NCBI GenBank assembly: GCA_011959105.1
Contig: BLLU01000126.1
Span: 1 to 51,488, forward strand
Direction of reading: 5' to 3'
Length of the DNA stretch: 51,488 nucleotides
Source of the DNA: Lachnospiraceae bacterium
GTDB taxonomy: Bacteria > Bacillota > Clostridia > Lachnospirales > Lachnospiraceae
Shown: positions 18,444-29,995 of the stretch, piece after piece
Numbering within the stretch: position 1 is the stretch's first letter
Layout of the letters: the number at the start of each line of letters is the position of its first letter
The notes under the pieces: generated by a model
Seen by the model: the letters and a program-made list of their open reading frames with translations, nothing else
What the model was told of the DNA's origin: nothing
Databases searched by the model: none
Translations under genes and position numbers: made by a program

Positions 18444-18797
18444 TCAATCAAAATAAAAACATACCTTAACCAGCTTATGAAGTTTCGCCAAATGCAGCAA
18501 AGCGCTTTCCACTTCATAGTAACTTACAGAAGCTGCAGCCGGTCGCGCGACGATTACCATATCCAAACCACTATTGAATATGTTTTCATGTAATCGGTAA
18601 CTCTCTCTTACCAGCCTTGTAACGCGGTGCCTTACAACGCTGTTTCCAACTTTTTTACTGACGCTGATTCCAACCCGGTTCCTATCCGTGCCATTTTCCT
18701 TAACATACATGATCAGATATTTATTCGCATAAGATTTACCGTTTCTATATACAAATTGGAACTGCGTATTCTTTTTCAGCGATTCTGAAAATCTCAT
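18444..18797 (-). CDS. rnpA: Ribonuclease P protein component
   Basis: RnpA is the protein cofactor of RNase P, which matures tRNA 5' ends. The 117 residues start [17 protein letters not shown] and contain the signature [20 protein letters not shown]. The open frame extends 43 codons further upstream, but that extension is unlike RnpA and crosses the rpmH terminator. The ATG at 18797 has a clear GGGGAGAACAGG ribosome-binding site. Expression is probably set by read-through of the terminator behind rpmH. Confidence 0.96.
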   Translation of the reverse strand: MRFSESLKKNTQFQFVYRNGKSYANKYLIMYVKENGTDRNRVGISVSKKVGNSVVRHRVTRLVRESYRLHENIFNSGLDMVIVARPAAASVSYYEVESALLHLAKLHKLVKVCFYFD

Positions 18798-18870
18798 AAC
18801 CTGTTCTCCCCATGATATATAAATGGCCGCAGGGGCCGTTTTACCGGGAAGAATATCCAGGTTTGCATAG

Positions 18871-18896
18871 AAAAAAAGGTCACATTGCTGTGACCT
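18871..18896 (-). terminator. Terminator/attenuator behind rpmH
   Basis: The arms AGGTCACA (18877-18884) and TGTGACCT (18889-18896) pair perfectly around a TTGC loop. On the minus strand a run of seven T residues follows (plus-strand A run 18871-18877). The stem already includes two bases of the rpmH stop codon, so a ribosome ending rpmH would cover it. It probably lowers rnpA expression relative to rpmH. Confidence 0.85.
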
Positions 18897-19029
18897 ATGC
18901 CGATAACCTCTTTCTTCCCTTTGCACGTCTCGCAGCCAGAACTTTTCTTCCGCCGGGAGTGCTCATCCTGGCCCTAAAACCATGAACCTTGGACCTGGAT
19001 CTCTTTTTAGGCTGATATGTCATCTTCAT
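18895..19029 (-). CDS. rpmH: 50S ribosomal protein L34
   Basis: A 44-residue, very basic ribosomal protein of the large subunit, starting [18 protein letters not shown] and ending KGRKRLSA. It is the first gene of the leftward origin-proximal operon (rpmH-rnpA-yidD-yidC-jag). The ribosome-binding site GAAGGAGGTGC lies just upstream on the minus strand. A strong promoter is at 19102-19130 and a terminator begins at its own stop codon. Confidence 0.98.
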   Translation of the reverse strand: MKMTYQPKKRSRSKVHGFRARMSTPGGRKVLAARRAKGRKRLSA

Positions 19030-19101
19030 GAAAATGCACCTCCTTCTCTGACCTTAATCTATGATAAGGCATTGATGATTCCTATGGAAAATAGCATATT
19101 G

Positions 19102-19130
19102 ATTGTAATGGAAAAGTCCCCGAATGTCAA
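19102..19130 (-). promoter_or_regulatory. rpmH promoter (sigma-A type)
   Basis: Minus strand: a consensus -35 TTGACA (plus 19125-19130), a 17-base spacer and -10 TACAAT (plus 19102-19107). This gives a leader of roughly 65-70 bases before rpmH. The near-ideal match fits the high demand for a ribosomal protein. Confidence 0.85.
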
Positions 19131-19194
19131 GTAAATATAGGATTTTTTTAAATTATTTTTCCAAACCAAAACCCATAAAAAATTTTTTTCAGAG

Positions 19195-19437
19195 TTATCC
19201 ACAGCTATATACACAGCTTTTTATAAACAGAAAGTTATCCACAAGTTGTTGATAATTTGTGGATAACTGTTTTTGCCAATCACTATATCTTGTTTTTAAC
19301 AAAAAATATTTTATCTATATGCTGTATATATGCCGCATTTTTGGTATGTGTAAAAGGCCTGATTTATACACCATATTGTCCACATATGAAATTTCCCGCA
19401 CCACTTATACCCCGACTTATCAACAGCATGTGGATAA
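19195..19437. other. oriC, DnaA-box cluster upstream of dnaA
   Basis: Four perfect DnaA boxes are present: TTATCCACA at 19195-19203 and 19235-19243 (plus), and the reverse form TGTGGATAA at 19258-19266 and 19429-19437. One-mismatch boxes lie at 19247-19255 (TGTTGATAA), 19376-19384 (TTGTCCACA) and 19417-19425 (TTATCAACA). The surrounding DNA is very AT-rich. Together with the boxes after dnaA, this gives a bipartite Bacillus-type origin with dnaA between the halves. The boxes next to the dnaA promoter would also allow autoregulation by DnaA. Confidence 0.92.
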
Positions 19438-19467
19438 CTTTATTCCAGCCCTGTTCAAAACTAACAT

Positions 19468-19496
19468 TTGAAATATTTCCGACTTTATATTAATAT
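19468..19496 (+). promoter_or_regulatory. dnaA promoter
   Basis: A -35 TTGAAA (19468-19473), a 17-base spacer and -10 TAATAT (19491-19496). It predicts transcription from about 19503, which rules out a dnaA start at 19468 and agrees with the ATG at 19531. A perfect DnaA box ends 31 bases before the -35. Confidence 0.75.
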
Positions 19497-19530
19497 AGGG
19501 TTAGGAATGTTGCGGGAGGGGCAAAAGAAA

Positions 19531-20886
19531 ATGGACAATATCAAGGAAAAATGGGAAGAAATAAAGGAAATTGTCAAAAGGGAATACAATCTGTCGGGCA
19601 TTTCCTTCTCCACCTGGGTAGAGCCCCTGAAACTATTTAAGATTGAGGAGGACGTGGTGTATATCATCATCCCTTCCGACCAGGCCCAGGCCCTGAGTTA
19701 TATTACCAGCAAATACAAAAGTTTCTTCCAGGTAACCATCTCTGAGATGTATGACCATATCTATGAGGTGGATTTCATTCTGGAATCGGACATCCCCTCG
19801 GAAGATCCCCTGGAAGATGACCCTTCTTATTATATGGAAACAGGAAACGGCAACGCCACCCTGAACCCAAAGTACAGATTTGATACCTTCGTGGTGGGCA
19901 GCAACAACAAATTTGCCCATTCCGCTTCCCTGGCGGTGGCGGAATCCCCCGGCAATACCTACAATCCCCTGTATCTCTATGGGGGAGCCGGACTGGGTAA
20001 AACCCACCTGATGCATTCCATCGGGCATTTCATCCTGGGCCAGAACCCCAATACAAAAGTGCTCTACGTGACAAGCGAAGAATTTACCAACGAAGTGATC
20101 GAGTCCATCCGTAACGGTAACGCCGCCGTTATGACCAGACTTCGGGAAAAGTACCGCACCGTAGACGTGCTGATGGTAGACGATGTACAGTTTATCATAG
20201 GAAAGGAAAGTACCCAGGAGGAATTCTTCCACACTTTCAATGTACTGCATTCCGCCGGGAAACAGATCATCCTCTCCTCGGACAAGCCTCCCAAGGAAAT
20301 GGAAACTCTGGAAGAACGCTTCCGCTCCCGTTTCGAATGGGGACTGATCGCTGATATACAGCCTCCCGACTACGAGACCCGGGTAGCCATCCTGCGGAAG
20401 AATGCGGAGATAAGCCACCGGCAGATTGATGAGGAGATCCTCAATTACATTGCCACCAATATAAAATCCAATATCCGGGAACTGGAGGGTGCTTTCAACA
20501 AAATTATTGCTTACGCCAAATCCAATAAGGTGGAAATCACCCAGGCCGCGGCGGAAGAAGCCTTAAAGGATGTTATTTACCCCAACAAGTCCAGGGACAT
20601 TACCCCCTCACTGATCATTAACACAGTGGCGGAATACTTTAATGTAAAGCCCGAGGATGTGATCTCCAAAAAAAGGAATTCAGAATTTGTTCTGCCCAGG
20701 CAGGTTGCCATGTACCTCTGCCACACCCTCACCGACTCCTCTTACGCGTTGATCGGCAAGGCCCTTGGGAAAAAAGATCACACCACCGTCCTGCACGGCT
20801 GCAACAAAATTGAGGAAGAACTGAAAAGCAATGAAGAGCTCCAGAACAAAATTGATATCCTAACAAAGAAAATAAGCCCCAACTAA
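19531..20886 (+). CDS. dnaA: Chromosomal replication initiator protein DnaA
   Basis: DnaA binds the boxes in oriC and melts the origin. The 451 residues show domain I (MDNIKEKWEEIKEIVKREYN), a short acidic linker (about 85-110), the AAA+ domain III with Walker A GGAGLGKTH (151-159) and Walker B VDVLMVDDVQF, and domain IV with the box-binding signature DHTTVLHGCNKI. The frame is open further upstream, but the ATG at 19531 follows a GGGAGGGG ribosome-binding site and the promoter at 19468-19496. It has DnaA boxes on both sides. Confidence 0.98.
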   Translation: MDNIKEKWEEIKEIVKREYNLSGISFSTWVEPLKLFKIEEDVVYIIIPSDQAQALSYITSKYKSFFQVTISEMYDHIYEVDFILESDIPSEDPLEDDPSYYMETGNGNATLNPKYRFDTFVVGSNNKFAHSASLAVAESPGNTYNPLYLYGGAGLGKTHLMHSIGHFILGQNPNTKVLYVTSEEFTNEVIESIRNGNAAVMTRLREKYRTVDVLMVDDVQFIIGKESTQEEFFHTFNVLHSAGKQIILSSDKPPKEMETLEERFRSRFEWGLIADIQPPDYETRVAILRKNAEISHRQIDEEILNYIATNIKSNIRELEGAFNKIIAYAKSNKVEITQAAAEEALKDVIYPNKSRDITPSLIINTVAEYFNVKPEDVISKKRNSEFVLPRQVAMYLCHTLTDSSYALIGKALGKKDHTTVLHGCNKIEEELKSNEELQNKIDILTKKISPN

Positions 20887-21185
20887 TCCACAGGGTATTG
20901 TGTATTGCCCGGGGAAAAAAAGAAAAGCCTGTTGATAACAAAAACTGCCCTGAAAAGGCTTTTTAAGGCGGATGTGAATAAGTCTTAACTTATCCAGAAC
21001 AAAAAGTTGAATTATTCACCAGATATCCATTCCCTTTTTCCCAGAAAAATAGTATAATAGAAACAGTTTTGCACATATCAACATCCATTAAGAAGGATAT
21101 TATGAAAACAAGTAATATTATATATGCCTTGCGCAGGCGCCTGGAAAGGTTTTTGCGTTGTGCACGGGAAAGGAGTTCATAACTT
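20884..21185. other. oriC, second half between dnaA and dnaN
   Basis: About 300 bases with box variants differing from consensus by one or two bases: TAATCCACA (20884-20892), TGTTGATAA (20930-20938), TGTGAATAA (20973-20981), TTATCCAGA (20990-20998) and TTATTCACC (21012-21020). An AT-rich tract follows at about 21095-21125. In Bacillus the unwinding element lies in this interval, so the same is likely here. A weak hairpin AAAAGCCT (20923-20930) with AGGCTTTT (20956-20963) may terminate dnaA. A ribosome-binding site for dnaN (AAAGGAG) is at about 21169. Confidence 0.75.
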
Positions 21186-22295
21186 ATGAAACTGATTTGT
21201 TCTAAATCCAGTCTGCTTGGCGGTGTACAGATTGTATCCAAGGCAGTTCCCAACAAAACCACCATGTCGATTCTGGAATGTATTCTGATAGATGCTACCA
21301 AGGGGGTGATTACCCTCACGGCCAACGATATGGAACTGGGTATAGAAACCACCATTGAGGGTGAGATCGCGGAGAGAGGCATCATTGCTTTGGACGCCAA
21401 GATATTTGGGGAGATTGTGCGTAAGCTGCCGGATAACGATATTACCATACAGACGGATGAAAATTATAAAACCACTATTACCTGCGAGAAAGCAAAGTTC
21501 AATATCATGGGAAAATCCGGAGAAGATTTCTCCTACCTTCCTGTGGTGGAGAGGGAGGAAAGTATTTCCGTATCCCAGTTTACCCTGAAGGAAGTGGTGC
21601 GTCAGACTATTTTTTCTATATCTGATAATGACAATAATAAATTAATGAGTGGAGAACTCTTTGACATTAAGGGCAGCGAATTGAAAGTAGTGTCCCTGGA
21701 CGGGCACCGGATCTCCATCCGTAAGATTCAGCTGAAAGAAGAATACGGACAGCGGAAAGTCGTGGTACCGGGCAAAACTCTCAACGAAATCAGCAAGATC
21801 CTTTCCGGTGACACGGACAAGTATGTGAGCATTTTCATTACCCCAAAACATATTATTTTTGAGTTTGACAATACCACGGTGGTATCCCGTCTGATAGAGG
21901 GAGAATATTTCAGGATCGAGCAGATGCTGTCAAGTGAATGGGAGACCAAGGTGAGGGTCAACAAGCGGGAACTGCTCAGTTGTATTGACCGCGCTACTTT
22001 GTTGGTGAAGGAAGGGGACAAAAAGCCCATTATCATCAATATCACCGACGGCGGTATGGAACTGAAGATCAATTCCGCCCTTGGCAGCATGGACGAAGAG
22101 ATTGATATAACCAAAGAGGGCAGAGATCTGATGATCGGGTTTAATCCCAAATTCCTCATCGACGCCCTGCGGGTGATCGACGATGAACAGGTTGACCTGT
22201 ACATGGTGAATCCCAAGGCACCCTGTCTGATTAAGGATGAAGGAGAAAACTATATCTACCTGATCCTGCCGGTGAATTTCACCACAGTTAATTAA
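21186..22295 (+). CDS. dnaN: DNA polymerase III beta subunit (sliding clamp)
   Basis: The 369-residue clamp forms the ring that tethers polymerase III to DNA. It starts MKLICSKSSLLGGVQIVSKAV and shows three repeated clamp domains. The peptide-binding pocket end reads YLILPVNFTTVN, close to the classical YLILPVR C-terminus. It is the first gene of the dnaN-S4-recF-gyrB-gyrA run to the right of oriC. ATG is preceded by AAAGGAG at 10 bases. Confidence 0.97.
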   Translation: MKLICSKSSLLGGVQIVSKAVPNKTTMSILECILIDATKGVITLTANDMELGIETTIEGEIAERGIIALDAKIFGEIVRKLPDNDITIQTDENYKTTITCEKAKFNIMGKSGEDFSYLPVVEREESISVSQFTLKEVVRQTIFSISDNDNNKLMSGELFDIKGSELKVVSLDGHRISIRKIQLKEEYGQRKVVVPGKTLNEISKILSGDTDKYVSIFITPKHIIFEFDNTTVVSRLIEGEYFRIEQMLSSEWETKVRVNKRELLSCIDRATLLVKEGDKKPIIINITDGGMELKINSALGSMDEEIDITKEGRDLMIGFNPKFLIDALRVIDDEQVDLYMVNPKAPCLIKDEGENYIYLILPVNFTTVN

Positions 22296-22318
22296 CGGGA
22301 AGGGTGAGGGAATCAGGC

Positions 22319-22537
22319 ATGTTGGAACTGAAAATAAAAGACGATTTTATCAAGCTGGGACAGGCCATGAAGCTGGCTGACCTGGTGGACTCCGGTGTGG
22401 ATGCGAAGCTGGTGATCCAGGATGGGCAGGTGTCTGTAAACGGCGAAGCGGAATACCAAAGAGGCAAAAAACTCCGGGACGGGGATATATTTGAATTTGA
22501 CGGGACACAGGTGAAGGTAGTGTCCCGGGAAGCGTAA
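22319..22537 (+). CDS. S4-domain RNA-binding protein (YaaA/RlbA type)
   Basis: A small protein of 72 residues with a single S4 fold (GQAMKLADLVDSGVDAKLVI, then GQVSVNGE and RGKKLRDGD). This gene sits between dnaN and recF throughout Firmicutes. The Bacillus homologue is often named YaaA or RlbA and is thought to bind ribosomal RNA. A GTG five codons upstream (22304) keeps the frame open, but ATG at 22319 has GGTGAGGG at the right distance. Confidence 0.93.
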   Translation: MLELKIKDDFIKLGQAMKLADLVDSGVDAKLVIQDGQVSVNGEAEYQRGKKLRDGDIFEFDGTQVKVVSREA

Positions 22538-22554
22538 AGGCAATAGAACAGGTT

Positions 22555-25904
<3,350 letters not shown>

Positions 25905-25938
25905 ACCGATTTCAGGATTCCGGATAAAGAGTGAGGTA

Positions 25939-26003
25939 AGTTTGGAAGTAAACTTCCAAATATTGATTGGTATGTGCGCTTAAAGCGCACAAGGGGTATA
26001 AAT
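25939..26003 (+). promoter_or_regulatory. Double-hairpin leader of gyrA (repeat copy 1)
   Basis: Hairpin 1 has the arms TTTGGAAG (25941-25948) and CTTCCAAA (25953-25960) with a TAAA loop. A spacer TATTGATTGGTAT follows, then hairpin 2 with GTGCGCT (25974-25980) and AGCGCAC (25984-25990). Directly after comes AAGGGGTATAAAT and the ATG. A nearly identical element precedes the ECF gene at 31647. The third base-pair-changing difference between the copies is compensated in the opposite arm, so the RNA fold appears to be selected. Confidence 0.7.
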
Positions 26004-28610
26004 ATGCAAGATGATATATTTGATAATGTCCAGGAAATAGACAAAATACAGGAAGTGGATCTGAAGGAGAAGATGGAGACATTCTACATCGACTACGCCA
26101 TGAGCGTTATCGCCTCCAGGGCGCTTCCCGATGTGAGGGACGGTCTTAAGCCCGTTCAGAGAAGAGTCCTGTACTCCATGATTGAATTGAACAACGGCCC
26201 CGACAAGCCCCACCGTAAATGTGCCCGTATTGTGGGTGATACCATGGGTAAGTATCATCCCCATGGAGACAGTTCCATCTATGGATCTCTGGTAAATATG
26301 GCTCAGGACTGGAACATGCGGTATGTTTTGGTGGACGGCCATGGTAATTTCGGTTCCATGGACGGAGACGGAGCCGCCGCCATGCGTTATACGGAAGCCA
26401 GGCTTTCCAAGATTTCCATGGAGTTGTTGGCGGATATCAACAAGGATACCGTGAATTTTGCCCCCAACTTTGATGATACGGAGAGGGAACCTGTGGTGCT
26501 TCCCAGCCGCTATCCCAATCTGCTGGTAAATGGTACTACCGGCATTGCGGTGGGCATGGCCACCAATATTCCGCCTCACAATCTTCGGGAGGTGGTGAAG
26601 GCGGTAATTAAGATCATTGATAATCGAGTGGAGGAAAACAGGGATACTGCCATAGAGGAAGTGCTGGATATCATAAAAGCCCCTGATTTTCCCACCGGCG
26701 GATTGATTCTTGGGACCAGAGGATGTGATGAGGCTTACCGTACCGGACGGGGTAAGATCCGGGTGAGAGCCGTGACAGATATTGAAACTCTTGCCAACGG
26801 AAAGTCCCAGATCATTGTGTCAGAATTGCCCTATATGGTGAACAAGGCCAATCTGATTGTAAAGATCGCGGAACTGGTAAAGCTGAAGAAAGTGGATGGG
26901 ATCGTAGATATCCGGGACGAATCCAACCGGGAAGGCATTCGGGTGGTGATTGAACTGCGCCGGGATGCCAATGCCAATGTGATTCTGAACCAGTTGTACA
27001 AACATACCCAGCTGCAGGATACCTTCGGAGTGATCATGCTGGCTCTGGTAAATAACGAGCCAAAGGTGATGAACCTTCTGGATATGCTGACTTATTATCT
27101 GGCCCATCAGGAAGAAGTAGTCACCCGGAGGACCCAATATGATCTGAACAAGGCGGAAGAGAGAGATCATATCTTGCAGGGTCTGCTGAAAGCCCTTGAT
27201 TTTATAGACGAAGTGATCTCCATTATCCGCAGCAGCCAGAACACCCAGATTGCCAAAGAGCGATTGATTGAACGCTTTGAACTGTCGGAAGTCCAGGCGC
27301 AGGCTATTGTGGATATGCGTCTGCGGGCGCTGACAGGTTTGGAAAGGGAAAAACTGGAGGCGGAACATGCAGAGCTGCAGAAGAAAATACAGGAATATAA
27401 AGCTATTCTGGCAGATGAGAAACTGCTTTTAGGTGTGATCAGAGAAGAGATTACAGTGATATCGGATAAATTTGGGGATGACAGAAGAAGTAAGATCACC
27501 TATGATATCACGGATATTTCCATGGAGGACATGATTCCCCATGACAATACGATCATAGCCATGACCAGTCTGGGCTATATCAAGCGGATGACCGTGGATA
27601 ATTTCAAATCCCAGAACCGGGGCGGCAAAGGAATCAAGGGGATGCAGACCATTGAGGACGATTATATTGAGGATCTGCTGATTACCAGTACCCACCATTA
27701 TCTGCATTTCTTCACCAATCTGGGAAGGGTGTATCGTCTCAAGGCTTATGAGATTCCGGAAGCCGGCAGAACTGCCCGGGGGACGGCCATTGTGAATCTC
27801 CTGCAGTTGATTCCGGGAGAAAAGATCAGCGCCATGATCCCCATTCGGGAATACAGTGAGGAAAAGAACCTGTTTATGGTCACCAGGAGCGGTATTGTGA
27901 AGAAAACTTCCCTGGATGAATTTTCCAATATCCGTAAAAACGGCCTGGTAGCCATCAATCTCCGGGAGGGTGATGAACTCATCGAGGTTAAGGCCACGGA
28001 TGCGGACAGCGAGATATTCCTGGTGACAAAGCAGGGTATGTGCATCCGCTTCAAAGAGACGGATGTGAGAAACACAGGCCGCGCTTCCATGGGTGTGATC
28101 GGAATGAATCTGTCCGACCAGGACGAGGTGGTGGGCATGCAGCTCCAGAGCCAGGGGGATTCCCTGCTGATTATCTCCGGAAACGGTATGGGCAAACGTA
28201 CTTATCTGGAAGAATTCACCGTACAGTACCGGGGCGGTAAGGGTATTAAATGTTATAAGATCACGGACAAGACGGGAGATGTGATCGGCGTCAAGGCTGT
28301 CAACGATGACAATGAGATCATGATGATTACCACGGCGGGCATTATCATACAAATCCGCATGGAAGATGTTTCCACTCTGGGCAGAAATACTTCAGGCGTG
28401 AAGCTGATTCAGCTTGAGAAAAATAATAAGGTGGCCCGGATTGCCAAGGTAAGGGAAAAAATTTCCAATGGCGACCAGGAATTCAGTGATGTGGAAGAAG
28501 CCCTGGAGGAGATTGTGGAAGTGGATTCGGCTGAGATTACCGATGTAATGGCGGAGGAAGATCCTGAAAGAAATATGGACGGAAACACCGAAGAGGATAT
28601 ACAGCAATAA
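26004..28610 (+). CDS. gyrA: DNA gyrase subunit A
   Basis: GyrA cuts and rejoins DNA. The 868 residues contain the catalytic tyrosine in AAAMRYTEARLS (Tyr129, equivalent to E. coli Tyr122), the quinolone region YHPHGDSSIYGSLV and six C-terminal beta-pinwheel repeats including the GyrA box QNRGGKG. An acidic tail of about 50 residues ends the protein (VEEALEEIVEVDS and beyond). The position equivalent to E. coli Ser83 is Ser90; the one equivalent to Asp87 is Gly94. ATG at 26004 is chosen because it follows the GGGGTATAAA site. Confidence 0.97.
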   Translation: MQDDIFDNVQEIDKIQEVDLKEKMETFYIDYAMSVIASRALPDVRDGLKPVQRRVLYSMIELNNGPDKPHRKCARIVGDTMGKYHPHGDSSIYGSLVNMAQDWNMRYVLVDGHGNFGSMDGDGAAAMRYTEARLSKISMELLADINKDTVNFAPNFDDTEREPVVLPSRYPNLLVNGTTGIAVGMATNIPPHNLREVVKAVIKIIDNRVEENRDTAIEEVLDIIKAPDFPTGGLILGTRGCDEAYRTGRGKIRVRAVTDIETLANGKSQIIVSELPYMVNKANLIVKIAELVKLKKVDGIVDIRDESNREGIRVVIELRRDANANVILNQLYKHTQLQDTFGVIMLALVNNEPKVMNLLDMLTYYLAHQEEVVTRRTQYDLNKAEERDHILQGLLKALDFIDEVISIIRSSQNTQIAKERLIERFELSEVQAQAIVDMRLRALTGLEREKLEAEHAELQKKIQEYKAILADEKLLLGVIREEITVISDKFGDDRRSKITYDITDISMEDMIPHDNTIIAMTSLGYIKRMTVDNFKSQNRGGKGIKGMQTIEDDYIEDLLITSTHHYLHFFTNLGRVYRLKAYEIPEAGRTARGTAIVNLLQLIPGEKISAMIPIREYSEEKNLFMVTRSGIVKKTSLDEFSNIRKNGLVAINLREGDELIEVKATDADSEIFLVTKQGMCIRFKETDVRNTGRASMGVIGMNLSDQDEVVGMQLQSQGDSLLIISGNGMGKRTYLEEFTVQYRGGKGIKCYKITDKTGDVIGVKAVNDDNEIMMITTAGIIIQIRMEDVSTLGRNTSGVKLIQLEKNNKVARIAKVREKISNGDQEFSDVEEALEEIVEVDSAEITDVMAEEDPERNMDGNTEEDIQQ

Positions 28611-28615
28611 ATAGG

Positions 28616-28663
28616 GCCGGGGACTTTGACAGGAAAAAACTGTCAGGCCTCCGGCACCTTTCT
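28616..28663 (+). terminator. Terminator behind gyrA
   Basis: Outer arms GCCGG (28616-28620) and CCGGC (28651-28655) surround an inner stem TGACAG (28627-28632)/CTGTCA (28640-28645), followed by ACCTTTCTTTT. It lies 6 bases after the gyrA stop and ends the dnaN-gyrA transcript. Confidence 0.75.
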
Positions 28664-28763
28664 TTTACAAAATTTTCGTAGAAACTACTTTCCTTTTTAT
28701 GAAGATGTGATATAATTTGTGGTTGGTATAAATAATCTATATTAGAGTAAAAGAGGTAAGAGT

Positions 28764-29960
28764 ATGGAAGCATATAGCATATTTAAGGATCTGGCAATCA
28801 TTATTGTATTTGCCAAATTATTTGGTATCATTGCCCGCAAACTGCGTGCCCCCCAGGTGGTGGGAGAGATTGTGGCCGGTCTGATCATCGGGCCCGGTGT
28901 ATTGGGTTTGGTACAGCAGACAGATTTTCTGGTACAGATGGCGGAAATCGGTGTGGTACTGCTTATGTTTTCCGCCGGTTTGGAGACAGATCTGAAAGAA
29001 CTGTTAAAGACCGGTCCCATTGCCCTGTTGATTGCCTGCTGTGGGGTGTTTATTCCTCTGGTGGGAGGTACTTTACTGTACATGGGATTTTACGGATCCG
29101 CACCCTGGGGCAGTGAGAATTTTTATAAGGCAGTGTTTATCGGCGTGATCATGACGGCTACCAGCGTCAGTATCACCGTGGAATCCCTGCGGGAGATGGG
29201 AAAGCTGAAAGGGAAAGTGGGCACGACCATTCTCAGTGCCGCCATCATTGACGATGTGATTGGCATTATTGTGCTGACCTTTGTGATTGGATTTAAGAGT
29301 CCCGATTCCAATCCCGGCAAAGTGGTACTCTCTACAGTGTTGTTCTTTATCTTTGCCTTTATTGTGGGGACTCTGTTTTACAAGCTGTTCTCCTTTATAG
29401 ACAACAAATATCCTCATACCCGGAGAATCCCCATTATGAGCCTTGCCCTGTGCTTTTTCTTTGCATTCGCGGCGGAGAAATTCTTCGGGATCGCGGATAT
29501 CACCGGGGCTTATGTGGCGGGCATTGTGCTTTGTTCCGTCCGGGATTCCAAATACATTGAGGAGAAGATGGAAGTCAATTCCTACATATTGTTTGGACCG
29601 GTGTTTTTTGCCAGTATCGGATTAAAGACCAATATAGAAAATATTGACGGCGCCATCCTGCTTTTCTCCCTGGGATTTGTGATCGTGGCATTGATTACCA
29701 AGATCATAGGATGCGGTCTGATGGCCAGAATATGTCGGTTTAACAATATGGATTCCCTTAAGATCGGCGTAGGTATGATGACCCGGGGGGAAGTGGCTCT
29801 GATTGTGGCCCAGAAGGGATTGTCGGTAGGGCTTCTGACGCCGGTATATTTTACGGCGGTGATCCTGCTGATCATTGTCTCCAGTATTTCCACACCCATT
29901 ATATTAAAGATTCTGTACGCAAAAGATAAAAATGAGAAAACTCTCAATGCCAGCGCGTAA
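28764..29960 (+). CDS. Cation:proton antiporter, CPA2 (Kef/NapA-like) family
   Basis: A 398-residue integral membrane protein with about 12-13 hydrophobic segments. The start (LAIIIVFAKLFGIIARKL) and the segments PQVVGEIVAGLIIGPGVLGL and LLMFSAGLETDLKEL are typical of the Na+/H+ exchanger domain PF00999. The ion-binding region reads ILSAAIIDDVIGIIVL, with the conserved Asp pair, and the late segment MMTRGEVALIVAQKG is also conserved. There is no C-terminal TrkA-N domain, unlike Kef systems. A TATAAT at about 28710 suggests its own promoter. The ion specificity cannot be told from the sequence. Confidence 0.92.
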   Translation: MEAYSIFKDLAIIIVFAKLFGIIARKLRAPQVVGEIVAGLIIGPGVLGLVQQTDFLVQMAEIGVVLLMFSAGLETDLKELLKTGPIALLIACCGVFIPLVGGTLLYMGFYGSAPWGSENFYKAVFIGVIMTATSVSITVESLREMGKLKGKVGTTILSAAIIDDVIGIIVLTFVIGFKSPDSNPGKVVLSTVLFFIFAFIVGTLFYKLFSFIDNKYPHTRRIPIMSLALCFFFAFAAEKFFGIADITGAYVAGIVLCSVRDSKYIEEKMEVNSYILFGPVFFASIGLKTNIENIDGAILLFSLGFVIVALITKIIGCGLMARICRFNNMDSLKIGVGMMTRGEVALIVAQKGLSVGLLTPVYFTAVILLIIVSSISTPIILKILYAKDKNEKTLNASA

Positions 29961-29995
29961 AAAGTATATTACAGAAGCTGTACGGAGAGGGTAAA

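Noticed and set aside
18798..18926. N-terminal extension of RnpA by 43 residues
   Set aside because: The extension crosses the rpmH terminator, is unlike RnpA, and the internal ATG has a good ribosome-binding site.
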